The position numbers and the translations under genes were made by a program. From Aureimonas sp. SA4125 (GTDB taxonomy: Bacteria; Pseudomonadota; Alphaproteobacteria; Rhizobiales; Rhizobiaceae): 64,000 nt of DNA. The first letter of the stretch is position 1, and each line of letters begins with the position of its first letter. The notes under the pieces were generated by a model that saw only the letters and a program-made list of their open reading frames with translations, was not told where the DNA came from and made no database searches. Location of the stretch: the NCBI RefSeq assembly GCF_019973775.1, contig NZ_AP025032.1, forward strand, positions 310,001 through 374,000. Direction: 5' to 3'. This document shows, one piece after another, positions 8,587 to 17,543 of the stretch.

Positions 8587-10785
8587 ATGTTCAATTCCGA
8601 CGCAACAAGGGTGAGGGCTTTGGAGGCTGCGGGCGCGGAAACGCTACCAGCGGCTGGCGCCGGCGCGCCAGTGACCGAGGACCGTCGCCGGTCGTCTCGG
8701 GGACCGGTGATCGATCCGGTCTATGTCGCCAAGGCTGTCTGGAACTCCAAACTTCTGATCGTCGCCACGACGATCATCGGCATCGTCGCGGCAGTGAGCA
8801 TCGCCGTGTCAACGCCGAAGCAATACACGGCGACGACGCAGATCCTGATGGACCCGCGCGATCTCAAGGTCGTCGCCAACGAGATCACGCCCAACGGCCT
8901 GCCGTCGGAGGGCACGCTGGCCCTGATCGAGAGCCAGACCTCGGTGATCATGTCGAGCAATGTCCTGTCGCGGGTCATCGCCATGGCGGGTCTCGAATCC
9001 GATCCGGAGTTCAACGGTGAATCGACGGACGGGCTGGCAGCCCTGCTGCCAGCCGGTCTGGCCCGTGTCTTCGGCGGTTCGAATGCCGCACAGGGTGGTC
9101 CCGAATATCAGACGCTCGATCGCCTCCGGCGGGCGCTCACCGTCGGGCGGGAAAGCAAGAGCTTCGTCATCAACCTCTCGGTCGAAACGAAGGATCCCGA
9201 CAAGTCGGCCCGGCTCGCCAACATCATCTCGGACGTCTTCATCGCCGAGCAGGGCCGGGTGCAGTCCGACACGGCCCGCCGCGCCACCGACGCCCTGTCG
9301 TCTCGCCTTGCGGAGCTGCGCCAGAGCGTCGTGACGGCCGAGGGTGCCGTCGAGGACTACAAGAGCCGGAACGCCCTGATCGGCGTCGGCGGCAGGCTCG
9401 TCGACGACGAATACATCACCCGGATCAACGATCAGCTTGCGCGGGCCAGAGGCGATATCACCGCGCTCAGGGTCAAGGCCGATTCGATGCGGACGGCCAG
9501 CGTCGAGGACGTGGTGCGCGGCACGCTGCCGGAGGAGCTGGCTTCCGAGGCCCTGGTGCGCCTGCGCCAGACCTATGCCGATCTCGCGCAGCAGGAGGCA
9601 GTACTCGGGACCAAGCTTGGACCGCGCCATCCCCAGCGCATTGCGAGCGAAGGGGCGCTTGTCGCCTCCCGCCAGGCCATCGCCGGGGAACTGAAACGCA
9701 TCGTCGCAGCTGCACAGACCGAACTGGCCCGCGCCGAAGCAACGGAACGCGACCTCACCCAGCAGATCGACGAGTTGAAGGACAAGCAGGTCACGACCAG
9801 CGGCGCCTTCGTCAAGCTGCGCGAACTGGAGCGCGAGGTCGACGCCTCCCGGGCGGTCTACGAGGCCTTCCTCCTCCGGGCGCGCGAGACCAGCGAGCAG
9901 GAAAGCCTGAACACGGCCAATGTCCGCGTGATCTCCGAAGCGACGCCGCCGCTCCTGCCCAGCAGCATGTCGCGCAAGACTGTGGTGCTCGCCGGCGGCA
10001 TGCTGGGCTTCATCGCGGGAGTCGGCATCGCCGGGGCGCTGGCCATGCAGCGTCTCCTGCGTGCCGTCTTTGCCGATCGGCGGCGCAAGCGCACGGCACG
10101 ATGGGGAGACGACAGCCCCCGGACACCCCCGGGCCCGACGGGAAGGGGCCCGGCATCGGACTTCGCACCCGGCGGCTCAGCCACGACGGGTGCATCGGCG
10201 GCAATCCCCGTCGTCTCCGCCATGCCCACGTTCCCCGACGAGGCGCTTCCGCCACCAGCTGCCGCCTCATCGGCATCGCAGGCCGCCGTCCCCCTCGCCG
10301 ACGACCGCCCCGGGATGCCGGACGCGCGGAGCGAGAGCCCCGCTGTGAGCGCCGGGTATGACGCCGAGCCGATCCTGCCTCCCGGCGGCGCGGGAGAGGG
10401 CGGATCTTTCGACGATCCGCGCCGCGTCCCCATGACAGGATGGACGGACGGTGCCGACACTGCTGCGGAAAACGCAGCACGTTCCCCGGGACTGTCGGTT
10501 CCCGTGACAGAGGGTACGGCAACCCGCATCGGGGACCATGGGATGGGCATGGGGTTGACGCTTGCCGAGGTCGGCCGGGCCGCTTCCCCGGAAGTCCGCC
10601 ACCGGGTCTCGCTGCGCGAAAGGGTTCGCGCCATCGCCGAATCGGATGCCTGCCAGCAGGAGCACCGGGACGCAGCCGTCCCGGCCCTGGATCCGGCGGT
10701 GGCAACGCTGCGCGACGACATACAGACCGTCAAGCAGGCGATTGCGGACATAAGGCGCCGTCGCGGTCTTTCGAGCGAGAAGTGA
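8587..10785 (+). CDS. Wzz/GNVR polysaccharide chain-length (co-polymerase) protein
   Basis: This 732-residue inner-membrane protein has TM1 at about residues 55-75, a long periplasmic coiled-coil region rich in Glu/Arg heptads, the GNVR-type segment LRELEREVDASRAVYEAFL, and TM2 at about 465-487. The family controls polymer length with Wzy. The roughly 245-residue cytoplasmic tail is Pro/Ala/Gly-rich and apparently disordered, and there is no Walker A motif, so the BY-kinase half found in ExoP/Wzc is missing. No separate kinase gene is in the window. The last 30 residues (LRDDIQTVKQAIADIRRRR) could form a short helix for partner binding. Confidence 0.87.
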   Translation: MFNSDATRVRALEAAGAETLPAAGAGAPVTEDRRRSSRGPVIDPVYVAKAVWNSKLLIVATTIIGIVAAVSIAVSTPKQYTATTQILMDPRDLKVVANEITPNGLPSEGTLALIESQTSVIMSSNVLSRVIAMAGLESDPEFNGESTDGLAALLPAGLARVFGGSNAAQGGPEYQTLDRLRRALTVGRESKSFVINLSVETKDPDKSARLANIISDVFIAEQGRVQSDTARRATDALSSRLAELRQSVVTAEGAVEDYKSRNALIGVGGRLVDDEYITRINDQLARARGDITALRVKADSMRTASVEDVVRGTLPEELASEALVRLRQTYADLAQQEAVLGTKLGPRHPQRIASEGALVASRQAIAGELKRIVAAAQTELARAEATERDLTQQIDELKDKQVTTSGAFVKLRELEREVDASRAVYEAFLLRARETSEQESLNTANVRVISEATPPLLPSSMSRKTVVLAGGMLGFIAGVGIAGALAMQRLLRAVFADRRRKRTARWGDDSPRTPPGPTGRGPASDFAPGGSATTGASAAIPVVSAMPTFPDEALPPPAAASSASQAAVPLADDRPGMPDARSESPAVSAGYDAEPILPPGGAGEGGSFDDPRRVPMTGWTDGADTAAENAARSPGLSVPVTEGTATRIGDHGMGMGLTLAEVGRAASPEVRHRVSLRERVRAIAESDACQQEHRDAAVPALDPAVATLRDDIQTVKQAIADIRRRRGLSSEK

Positions 10786-10952
10786 TTTCTCGGACCCTTC
10801 CCTACGGACGAGGCGGTTCACTCTCGACCCCGTCAGACAGCTGACCCTGTCAGACAGCGCCCTCGGCCAGCTAAGAATGGCCCGCCGCGGCGTCATGCGC
10901 CTCTGAAAGTTCTCGGAGCCCCATCGAACCGGCCGCTGCGGCGCAAGAGGGT

Positions 10953-13900
10953 TCAGTCGGCAAGCACCCGTTGCGAGGGGAAGGCGATCTCGACCAACGT
11001 TCCTTCGCCGGGAGCCGAACTGATCGCAAAATTCGCCCGGTTGGCCTCGACCATGGCCTTGGTCAGCGGCAGGCCGAGCCCCGTTCCCTCTCCGCGTGTG
11101 GCGCCGGGCGGGTGTACCTGCTGGAAGGGCGTCAAGGCGATTTCGATCTCGTGCTCGGACATGCCGATACCCGAATCGCGGAATCGCAGCAGCACCTCGC
11201 CATCGGCGGTATAGGTCGTCGAGGCGATGATCTGGCCGCCCGCCGGGGTGAAGCGGATGGCGTTGGCGATGAGGTTCAGCGCGATCTGCCGCATCGTCCG
11301 GCGGTCGGCGACGACCGGCGGCACCGAGGAAGGCAGGTTCGAGCGGACGATCACGCGTTCGCGGTTTGCCTGCGGCTGCATCAGCGACACGACTTCTGAA
11401 ATCACCTCGTTCAGCGACACCGCCTCGAAGGCGAGATCGAGCCTGCCCGCCTCGATCTTCGAGATGTCGAGGAGGTCGTTGACGAGGTCGAGCACGTGAT
11501 GGCCCGAGCGCTTGATGTCGCCGAGATATTCTATGTAGCGCTCGTTGCCGATCGGCCCGAAGCACTCGGACGCCATGACGTCGGCAAAGCCGATGATGGC
11601 GTTCAGCGGCGTGCGCAATTCATGGCTGATATTGGCGAGGAACCGGCTCTTGTGAAGGCTCGCCGCCTCCGCCTGGCGGCGGGCGTTGACGAGGTCTTCC
11701 TCGATGCGTTTCCAGTGCGCGATGTCGCGAATGACGACGCACCAGCCGCGCTCGCCCGAGAGCCGGCCGATGGTGATGAAGAGCGGAATAGAGCCACCCT
11801 GGGCGACGCGCCCGACCACCTCGCGACCGTCGTTCAAGATGCCGGCGAGGCCGTCTTCCCGCAGCATGTCGAGATAGTCGAGCGTCGCCTTCTGGCTTTC
11901 CGGCGCAAACAGGCTGGAGAGATGCTGGCCCACGGAAACGTCCTCGCCGATGCCGAAGAGCGCATGCGCCGAGCCGTTCATCGCGCGGATGGTGCCGGCG
12001 GGATCGAGCAGCACGATCCCGTCCGTGGCGGTGTCGAGCACGGCCTGCAGCTCCTCGACCTGCTGTCGCAAGTCCGCGTCGGCGGGAGGCGAGGGGCGCT
12101 CGGGCGCCGTCACGGCGGCGATCTCGCGCGGCGATGGTGAAAACGACATCAACAGGCAGGAGCGGCCGCCAAACGTGACGCGCTGCATGTGGACGCGCAC
12201 GTCCGAGATCTGGCCATTCGAGCGGCGGATGGCGAGTTCGCCTTGCCTGTTCGCTTCCGCAGGCTCGGCAAACAGCGCGTCGAGGCCGCCCGCCGCCTCC
12301 AGGATGCCGAGCGCCGCGTAGCCGGTGAGATCCTCGAACTCCCGGTTGGCATAGATGAGCGTCTCGTTCATCTGGACCAGCACGGGAAGCGGCAGGGTGG
12401 CGAAAATGGCCTCGAGCTCGGCCGCCACCGCCTGCGCAGTCGACTCGGAGCCGTCGCCTGCATCGTCGGTCGCTTCCGTCAGCTCATCCCGGACGTCGGC
12501 TGTGCCGGAAGGCGCATCTGCTTCAGTCACCACCCCGCCTGCATTTTCGGCAAGCTGAAAAGACGAAGATCCTCGCCCGTCCTCTGCGTCTGTTGGGACG
12601 TCGGTCTTTCCCGACCGATGGGAGAGGGCGTCCCTGTCGGGCGCTGCGGCATCCCCGGCATGGAGGGACTCGATCTCTGTTTCCGGCTCTCCGACAACCG
12701 ACTCGTCTGGCTCGGCCGACGGGCTGACGGGTGCCGACTGGAGCGGCGTCTTCGCTTCGTCGCCGACGACGTCGAGCTCGGCCGGTGCCGGCAGGACATC
12801 GAGCGTGGTGGTCTCCGGCGGCGACGGCCTCGGGCGTTCGCGGCCAAGCGTCATGCCGATGGCGCGGAAGGCTGCCTCCTCGGCCAGGGACAGGCTGCCG
12901 TCGCGCGGGCGGCGCCTCTCTTCCAGTCGGATGACCTTCGGCGCGCCATCCTGCCGGCCATCGTCTGGCTGCGCGTCGCCGGTTTCGACAGGCGCGGGCG
13001 GTTCGACCCGCCGGCCGAAAGCTGCCGGCGAGGGCGCCTCGAAGGTCGTGAGGACGGGGCGGTCCTGCTGCCCTGAAGCTTCCTCGGCATCGCCGACGAG
13101 AATGGCGGGCTCATCGGGAATGGGCGGCGCGAAAGCGCTGACATCCGCAAGGATGAGGCCGATGCCGTCCGGGTCGGGAACCGATTCGTTCATGCGCACG
13201 ATGCCGAAGCCGCGGAACCCGTCAAAACTGCGGTCGCGGGCGTAGACCGGTAGCGCCGCGAGGTCGACCGGGACCTTGCGATCGCTGGCCTCGACCGGCC
13301 AGAGGATGCTGCGGCCGGACCAGGTGTCGCGCCTCTCCAGCAGGCGCGAGATCTCGCCTGACAGGTCGAAGCCGAAAACGTCGGCGACCTCGCGAAAGCT
13401 GCGGCCGGCGACGTCCGCCGCGCGTGGCCCGACGGCCGCGGAAAATTCCGGGGTCAGGGAGCGGAACTTGCCGTCGCGATCGATCTGCCAGACGAAGCGG
13501 ACCGGGGCGCCCGAAAAGCTCGGGGCAAAGCCCCGGCCGCCGAGGACGGGCTCGGCTGCTGCAGCGGGCAGGGCGTCGACGAGCGCAGCGTCGTCGTCTG
13601 CCGGATCGGACATGGTCAGATCTTCGTCGGCCACGCTCGACTCTTCACCCTCGCCCGAGACCGGATCGCCAGCCTCGCCAAACGGGCCGACGGTCGCCAT
13701 TTCGACAGGACCGGGAGGCACGTCGTCCGGCGCATCGACCGCAAGGCTTTCGGGTTCATCCCTTTCGTCAGCCGTCGGGTACAGGTCCTCCTCGGCTGGC
13801 GCCTCGGCATCCTCGGTGGTGACCGCGTCGAGATCGCCGGCCCTTTCCGGCGCAATGTCCGGCACGACGACGGGCGCCTCACTCTCGACGGGTTGCGCGG

Positions 13901-15392
13901 TCTCGTCGCCGCCCCCGGCCCGGTCGTCGTTGGGACTGGCATCGTTGCCCGTGCCGATCTCTGCCGGCATCGGCTCGGAGGCACCCGGTTCCCGCGAGGG
14001 CGACGGCGTCTCGCTGTCCCCGGACGCTGACGGCTGCACGGCGACCGGCGCTCCCCAGAGAGACCTCAGGGGGCCTGCGCGGCGAATCGGATCTGCGCGC
14101 GCCTCGGGCAGGTCGGCGGCAAAGGGACGCGGCTGTTCAGGCGCGCCCTCGTCCGGCATTTCCGGCTCGATCGGGGTGGTTGCGTCGATGGTCGTGCCTC
14201 CCTCTGCCACATCGGCAGAAAGCGTCGCGTCACCCTCGGGTTCAGGCTTTCCCTCTTTCACCGGCAGGGTAGCAACGGGACTGCCCCAGGCCGAACGTCG
14301 CCGTGACGGGACGAGCGGCGTGGCTGCCGGCGCGAAACCGGGAGCGACCGCAGGGGGCGCGGCATCCTGTGTCTCGGCATCGCGCAACTCTGCCGGCGCT
14401 GCCGACTTCATCGCCTCCGGATCAATAGAGGGCGCGGTTTCCCGAGCCTCCTCGACCGAGGCTTCGGCGCTGGAAGAGGCCGGGTCCAAGGGGATCGTCG
14501 GGCCTTGAGCCTTGCTACCCTCTGGCGGCGACGGCGCATCCGCCGGACGCCAGGCGGGAGCAAGCCCGTCGGGCATGCCGCGGCTGTGCCAGCGCCGAAC
14601 GATCGCACTCATGCTGGTGGCTGCCGGCGTTTCGGCGGACCCAGCCGCGATTTCGGCGGAGGCCGAACCGCCTGTCACGCCTTCCGAAACCGGGACCTCG
14701 CTCGCAGGAGCAGCCGCGGCGACCGGGGAGGCGTCCTCCGCCGCAGGGGCCTCGTGATCCGTCGCAGACGCCCACGACGACGTCGGCGGAAGCCGCTGCA
14801 CGAGGACCAGACCTTCCGCCACCCTGGCCAAAGCGAGGCGGCCTTCGCTGCGGCTTTGCTGCGGCACGCCCGAAGCAATCAGGGCGGCGATCTCGGCGGC
14901 AAGGTCGGCGTCGCCTTCGGGCGCCGCGACGCCAGCCACCAGCGCACCGTCGCTGCCGTGGATGGCGGCGTGTTTGAGGCCGCTTTCGGCCAGCAGCCTT
15001 TCCGCCAGGGCTGCCACCGGCTGCGCCACCTTGCGCGGGGCCGCTGCCGCGAGGACGACGATCGTCATTCCCTCGGCGGTCTCGATGCGCTTCAGGTCGG
15101 CGACCAGGGGTTGGGCGGCAAGCCCCGTGGCCGGGCGCAGCAGCAATCGTGCCTCGCCGCGCGTTTCGATCAGCCGTGCCGTCGCCTTGATCTGTCGGCT
15201 CAGCCCGGATTTCGGTTCCAGAGGAGAGCCATCGCCGGAAAGGCCCAGCAGCGCGTGTCCCGCCTTGTTGGACCAGAGGACCTCGTCAAGCGTCACCGGC
15301 AACACGACAAGCCCATCGCCGGCCTCGTTGGCGCCGCGAAATTCCCCCAGCGTCATGATGTCGAGCGGTGAGAATCCTCTCGAAATGCTCAT
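10953..15392 (-). CDS. Very large multi-PAS sensor histidine kinase (CbrA/PdhS-like)
   Basis: This 1479-residue kinase has an N-terminal PAS-like region (about 1-190), a Pro/Ala/Glu-rich linker (about 200-640), a PAS-like domain (about 640-760), a second acidic linker, two PAS domains (about 1000-1230), then a HisKA/HATPase_c core. The phosphorylatable His is residue 1257 in NISHELRTPLNAIIGF, followed by N, G1 (DSGIG) and G2 (GTGLGL) boxes. The core, with FGPIGNERYIEYLGDI, is the PdhS/PleC/DivJ/CbrA type that acts on DivK/PleD in alphaproteobacterial cell-cycle control. No membrane segment is seen, so it is probably cytoplasmic or pole-tethered. No response regulator is adjacent. Confidence 0.85.
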   Translation of the reverse strand: MSISRGFSPLDIMTLGEFRGANEAGDGLVVLPVTLDEVLWSNKAGHALLGLSGDGSPLEPKSGLSRQIKATARLIETRGEARLLLRPATGLAAQPLVADLKRIETAEGMTIVVLAAAAPRKVAQPVAALAERLLAESGLKHAAIHGSDGALVAGVAAPEGDADLAAEIAALIASGVPQQSRSEGRLALARVAEGLVLVQRLPPTSSWASATDHEAPAAEDASPVAAAAPASEVPVSEGVTGGSASAEIAAGSAETPAATSMSAIVRRWHSRGMPDGLAPAWRPADAPSPPEGSKAQGPTIPLDPASSSAEASVEEARETAPSIDPEAMKSAAPAELRDAETQDAAPPAVAPGFAPAATPLVPSRRRSAWGSPVATLPVKEGKPEPEGDATLSADVAEGGTTIDATTPIEPEMPDEGAPEQPRPFAADLPEARADPIRRAGPLRSLWGAPVAVQPSASGDSETPSPSREPGASEPMPAEIGTGNDASPNDDRAGGGDETAQPVESEAPVVVPDIAPERAGDLDAVTTEDAEAPAEEDLYPTADERDEPESLAVDAPDDVPPGPVEMATVGPFGEAGDPVSGEGEESSVADEDLTMSDPADDDAALVDALPAAAAEPVLGGRGFAPSFSGAPVRFVWQIDRDGKFRSLTPEFSAAVGPRAADVAGRSFREVADVFGFDLSGEISRLLERRDTWSGRSILWPVEASDRKVPVDLAALPVYARDRSFDGFRGFGIVRMNESVPDPDGIGLILADVSAFAPPIPDEPAILVGDAEEASGQQDRPVLTTFEAPSPAAFGRRVEPPAPVETGDAQPDDGRQDGAPKVIRLEERRRPRDGSLSLAEEAAFRAIGMTLGRERPRPSPPETTTLDVLPAPAELDVVGDEAKTPLQSAPVSPSAEPDESVVGEPETEIESLHAGDAAAPDRDALSHRSGKTDVPTDAEDGRGSSSFQLAENAGGVVTEADAPSGTADVRDELTEATDDAGDGSESTAQAVAAELEAIFATLPLPVLVQMNETLIYANREFEDLTGYAALGILEAAGGLDALFAEPAEANRQGELAIRRSNGQISDVRVHMQRVTFGGRSCLLMSFSPSPREIAAVTAPERPSPPADADLRQQVEELQAVLDTATDGIVLLDPAGTIRAMNGSAHALFGIGEDVSVGQHLSSLFAPESQKATLDYLDMLREDGLAGILNDGREVVGRVAQGGSIPLFITIGRLSGERGWCVVIRDIAHWKRIEEDLVNARRQAEAASLHKSRFLANISHELRTPLNAIIGFADVMASECFGPIGNERYIEYLGDIKRSGHHVLDLVNDLLDISKIEAGRLDLAFEAVSLNEVISEVVSLMQPQANRERVIVRSNLPSSVPPVVADRRTMRQIALNLIANAIRFTPAGGQIIASTTYTADGEVLLRFRDSGIGMSEHEIEIALTPFQQVHPPGATRGEGTGLGLPLTKAMVEANRANFAISSAPGEGTLVEIAFPSQRVLAD

Positions 15393-15562
15393 AGGGACCG
15401 ATCCGATACAGAGGGACCAACCCTTTCCCGGGGTGGCGAGTGCTTAACGTCTCCTTAATAAGGCTCCGCGTCGGACATATCCAGAACCTTCGGCCCCGCT
15501 GCGGGGGCGGCTCGGAAAAGGGTTAACGGGAACGGCAAGGTCACTCGCTCCGCGGGTGATTA

Positions 15563-15577
15563 TGTTGCATTGCACAA
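15563..15577. promoter_or_regulatory. Candidate PhaR-like operator upstream of phasin
   Basis: TGTTGCATTGCACAA contains two TGCA cores separated by one base, 96 bases before the phasin ATG. PhaR repressors of alphaproteobacteria bind TGC/GCA dyads upstream of phasin genes, so a PhaR role is inferred. A near-identical 15-mer is at 26923-26937. Confidence 0.45.
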
Positions 15578-15672
15578 TGGAATTTGCTATGGGATTGAGC
15601 AGGCGAACTGAGCGGTCGAGCGCCACGCGATAGACGACGGAGAAGTAACAAAAGACCGCAGGGAGATACGAA

Positions 15673-16251
15673 ATGTCCAACACGAACACGAACAAGACGA
15701 CTGAATCGATCAAGGCCGCCGCGGCCGAAGCCAAGAGCGGCGCCGAGGACATGATGGCCGGCGGGCAGAAAGCGACCCAGGACATGATGAACAGTGCGCA
15801 GAAGGCGACCCAGGACATGATGACCAGCGCGCAGTCGATGATGGGCATGGACCCCAGCAAGGTCACCGAGACTTTCCGCGCCCTGACGCAGAAGTCGATG
15901 GAGCAGTCGAAGGAAGCCTATTCCAGGATGAAGACGGCCGCCGACGAGGCGACCCGCGCGCTCGAGACGACGATGGAGCACGCCCATCAGGGTTCGCTGC
16001 AGCTGTCGAAGAAGGCGATCGACGCCATGCGCGGCAACGCCGAGTCTGCCTTCTCGCATCTGGAGAAGCTGATGGGCGCGAAATCCTTCGCCGAGGTCAT
16101 CGAGATGCAGACCGGCTATGTCCGCAAGCAGATCGAGACCGCGACGGACCAGTCCAAGGACATGCAGGCGCTGTCGCAGTCGGTCGCGCAGGACATGATG
16201 AAGCCCGGCCGCGACGCCTTCCAGAAGGCCACCGACGCCGCCAAGCTCTGA
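15673..16251 (+). CDS. phaP: Phasin family protein
   Basis: This 192-residue, all-helical, Ala/Met/Gln-rich protein is typical of alphaproteobacterial phasins that coat polyhydroxyalkanoate granules. The C-terminal two thirds (LEKLMGAKSFAEVIEMQTGYVRKQIETA) match the phasin_2 pattern. The N-terminal part contains an internal tandem duplication of about 11 residues (QKATQDMMNSA, then QKATQDMMTSA) encoded by near-identical 33-base units. GGGAGA precedes the ATG, a putative PhaR site is upstream, and a strong terminator follows, so it is a single-gene unit. No PHA synthase is in the window. Confidence 0.88.
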   Translation: MSNTNTNKTTESIKAAAAEAKSGAEDMMAGGQKATQDMMNSAQKATQDMMTSAQSMMGMDPSKVTETFRALTQKSMEQSKEAYSRMKTAADEATRALETTMEHAHQGSLQLSKKAIDAMRGNAESAFSHLEKLMGAKSFAEVIEMQTGYVRKQIETATDQSKDMQALSQSVAQDMMKPGRDAFQKATDAAKL

Positions 16252-16289
16252 TCCCGGCGCATCCGCGCCGCTCGAAACGCCCATGAACA

Positions 16290-16326
16290 GCCCGAGCCGC
16301 GCCGGAAGGTCCGGCTCGGGCCTTTC
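16290..16326 (+). terminator. Rho-independent terminator of the phasin gene
   Basis: A 10-bp perfect stem (16290-16299 with 16312-16321) is followed by a short T-containing tail, 39 bases after the phasin stop codon. Confidence 0.75.
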
Positions 16327-16495
16327 GGCGGTTGGGCCGCCGGGTCCGGTTCGTTGGGTCCCGCCCTTCCGGCGGGCCGGTCCAGGAAGGCCTGGCCGCC
16401 GGAGCGCGCCTCAAATCGTCTCCCCCGCGCTTTATCCTTGCGCGGGAGGCCGAAAGAATTTATCTCCTCGCCTGGGCGCTCGCTGCGCCCCGCAT

Positions 16496-16572
16496 GCGGT
16501 TGTAGCTCAGTTGGTTAGAGCGTTGGATTGTGGCTCCAGAGGTCGGCGGTTCGAACCCGCCCAACCGTACCA
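16496..16572 (+). tRNA. tRNA-His (GTG anticodon), CCA encoded
   Basis: The 77-base cloverleaf has acceptor arms 16496-16502 and 16562-16568, a D-arm AGCTCAGTTGGTTAGAGC, the anticodon GTG in GGATTGTGGCTCC, a T-arm GGCGGTTCGAACCCGCC and an encoded CCA at 16570-16572. The base before the first acceptor base is T, not the otherwise universal G-1, and the discriminator is A73 rather than C73. This is the known alphaproteobacterial exception. The first acceptor pair is G-U. It stands alone, with no other tRNA nearby. Confidence 0.95.
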
Positions 16573-16826
16573 TTAACTCACCAATAGTTTAGCGATGTGG
16601 TCCTTCGTCTCAGACGGCTTGACGCCGGACCGGGATGTGCACGCCGGCCGCGTTTACTCCTCCGCTAACGACGTCGGCATAGGCAAGCCGGATCGCTCCC
16701 CATGCCTATGTAGGGGGCAGCTGCCACAAGGCAGCGATGCCATCGCAAGTCGTCCTGGGTGAACCCTGCATCGCGCCTTCTCCATGCATCCAAACTCCCC
16801 AGCATACGTTGACCCGGCGAGACGGA
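16573..16826. other. Non-coding stretch between tRNA-His and the next terminator
   Basis: About 250 bases without a convincing gene. It contains a small hairpin, CTGCC-ACAA-GGCAG, near 16725, and is followed by a terminator-like structure. I do not recognise 6S, SRP or tmRNA sequence here. It could be tRNA trailer plus leader, or an unannotated small RNA. Confidence 0.35.
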
Positions 16827-16866
16827 CCGTCGTTTTGACGGCCGCCATGTCGGCCGGGCCTTTTTT
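16827..16866 (+). terminator. Probable rho-independent terminator before the host-attachment gene
   Basis: Two adjacent hairpins (CCGTC-GTTTT-GACGG at 16827-16841, overlapping CGGCCG-N6-CGGCCG at 16839-16856) precede six T residues at 16861-16866. It would end transcription from the tRNA-His side, only 28 bases before the next gene. Confidence 0.5.
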
Positions 16867-16894
16867 GAGGCTCGGCCCAATTCGGAGAAGAATG

Positions 16895-17299
16895 ATGCAG
16901 ATTCCCAAGGGAGCCACCGTTGCCGTCCTCGACGGCCAGAAGCTCAGCCTGTTCCACAACACCGGCGACGAGGCCAATCCGTCGCTGCAGGCGTCGCCGG
17001 TGCCGGCGATCAATACCGACAACAAGAGCGGTGGCGTCGGTCATCCCAGCAGTTCGGCCAATCCGGCCGACAGCCAGCAGGACGAAGACGGCTTTGCCGC
17101 CGGCATCGCCGATCTCCTGAACAAGCGTGCCATCGAAGGCAAGATGAAGGATCTCATCGTCGTCGCCGCGCCGCGCGCGCTGGGCGAACTTCGCAAGCAC
17201 TATCACCAGAAGCTCAAGGACGTGCTTATCGGCGAATTGTCCAAGGATCTGACCGGGCATTCGAGCGACGACATCCAGAAGGCGATCGCCGCCGCCTGA
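16895..17299 (+). CDS. Host attachment family protein (Host_attach, PF10116-like)
   Basis: This 134-residue protein begins MQIPKGATVAVLDGQKLSLF. The N-terminal strand pattern and the C-terminal stretch LIVVAAPRALGELRKHYHQKL, ending in LSKDLTGHSSDDIQKAI, match the Host_attach family first noted from plant attachment in agrobacteria. The fold resembles eRF1/baeRF-like proteins, so the true function may be ribosome-related. I chose the ATG at 16895 because GGAG at 16884-16887 is 7 bases upstream; an ATG at 16892 would be too close. It is followed directly by a terminator. Confidence 0.8.
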   Translation: MQIPKGATVAVLDGQKLSLFHNTGDEANPSLQASPVPAINTDNKSGGVGHPSSSANPADSQQDEDGFAAGIADLLNKRAIEGKMKDLIVVAAPRALGELRKHYHQKLKDVLIGELSKDLTGHSSDDIQKAIAAA

Positions 17300-17319
17300 C
17301 GCGTCGAATTCGGAAAGAC

Positions 17320-17355
17320 CGGGCGACCCGATCGGTACGGTCGGTCGCCCGTTTG
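17320..17355 (+). terminator. Rho-independent terminator
   Basis: A 9-bp perfect stem CGGGCGACC/GGTCGCCCG (17320-17328 with 17343-17351) is followed by TTTG, 20 bases after the host-attachment gene. Confidence 0.7.
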
Positions 17356-17543
17356 CCCTCGGTGGTCGACAGCGCAAGAACGGCCGGCACGCCGGCACGT
17401 GATGCTGCGCCCGGGTCGCGCACTCCCTTGATGGTCCGGCGCGGCCAGGAAAGCCCCTTGCAGGGATGAGCTTCCGGGCCGTGGCTATCCGCGTCGGATG
17501 TGGCGAAGTTCCGGGTCGCGCCTGTGCCACCGCTCCCCCAATC

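Noticed and set aside
16496..16572. tRNA-His as an integration site for a genomic island
   Set aside because: No integrase, no direct repeat of the 3' end and no change in gene content follow it.
16895..17299. The host-attachment gene as a phage gene
   Set aside because: The name comes from plant attachment work; no phage genes are nearby.
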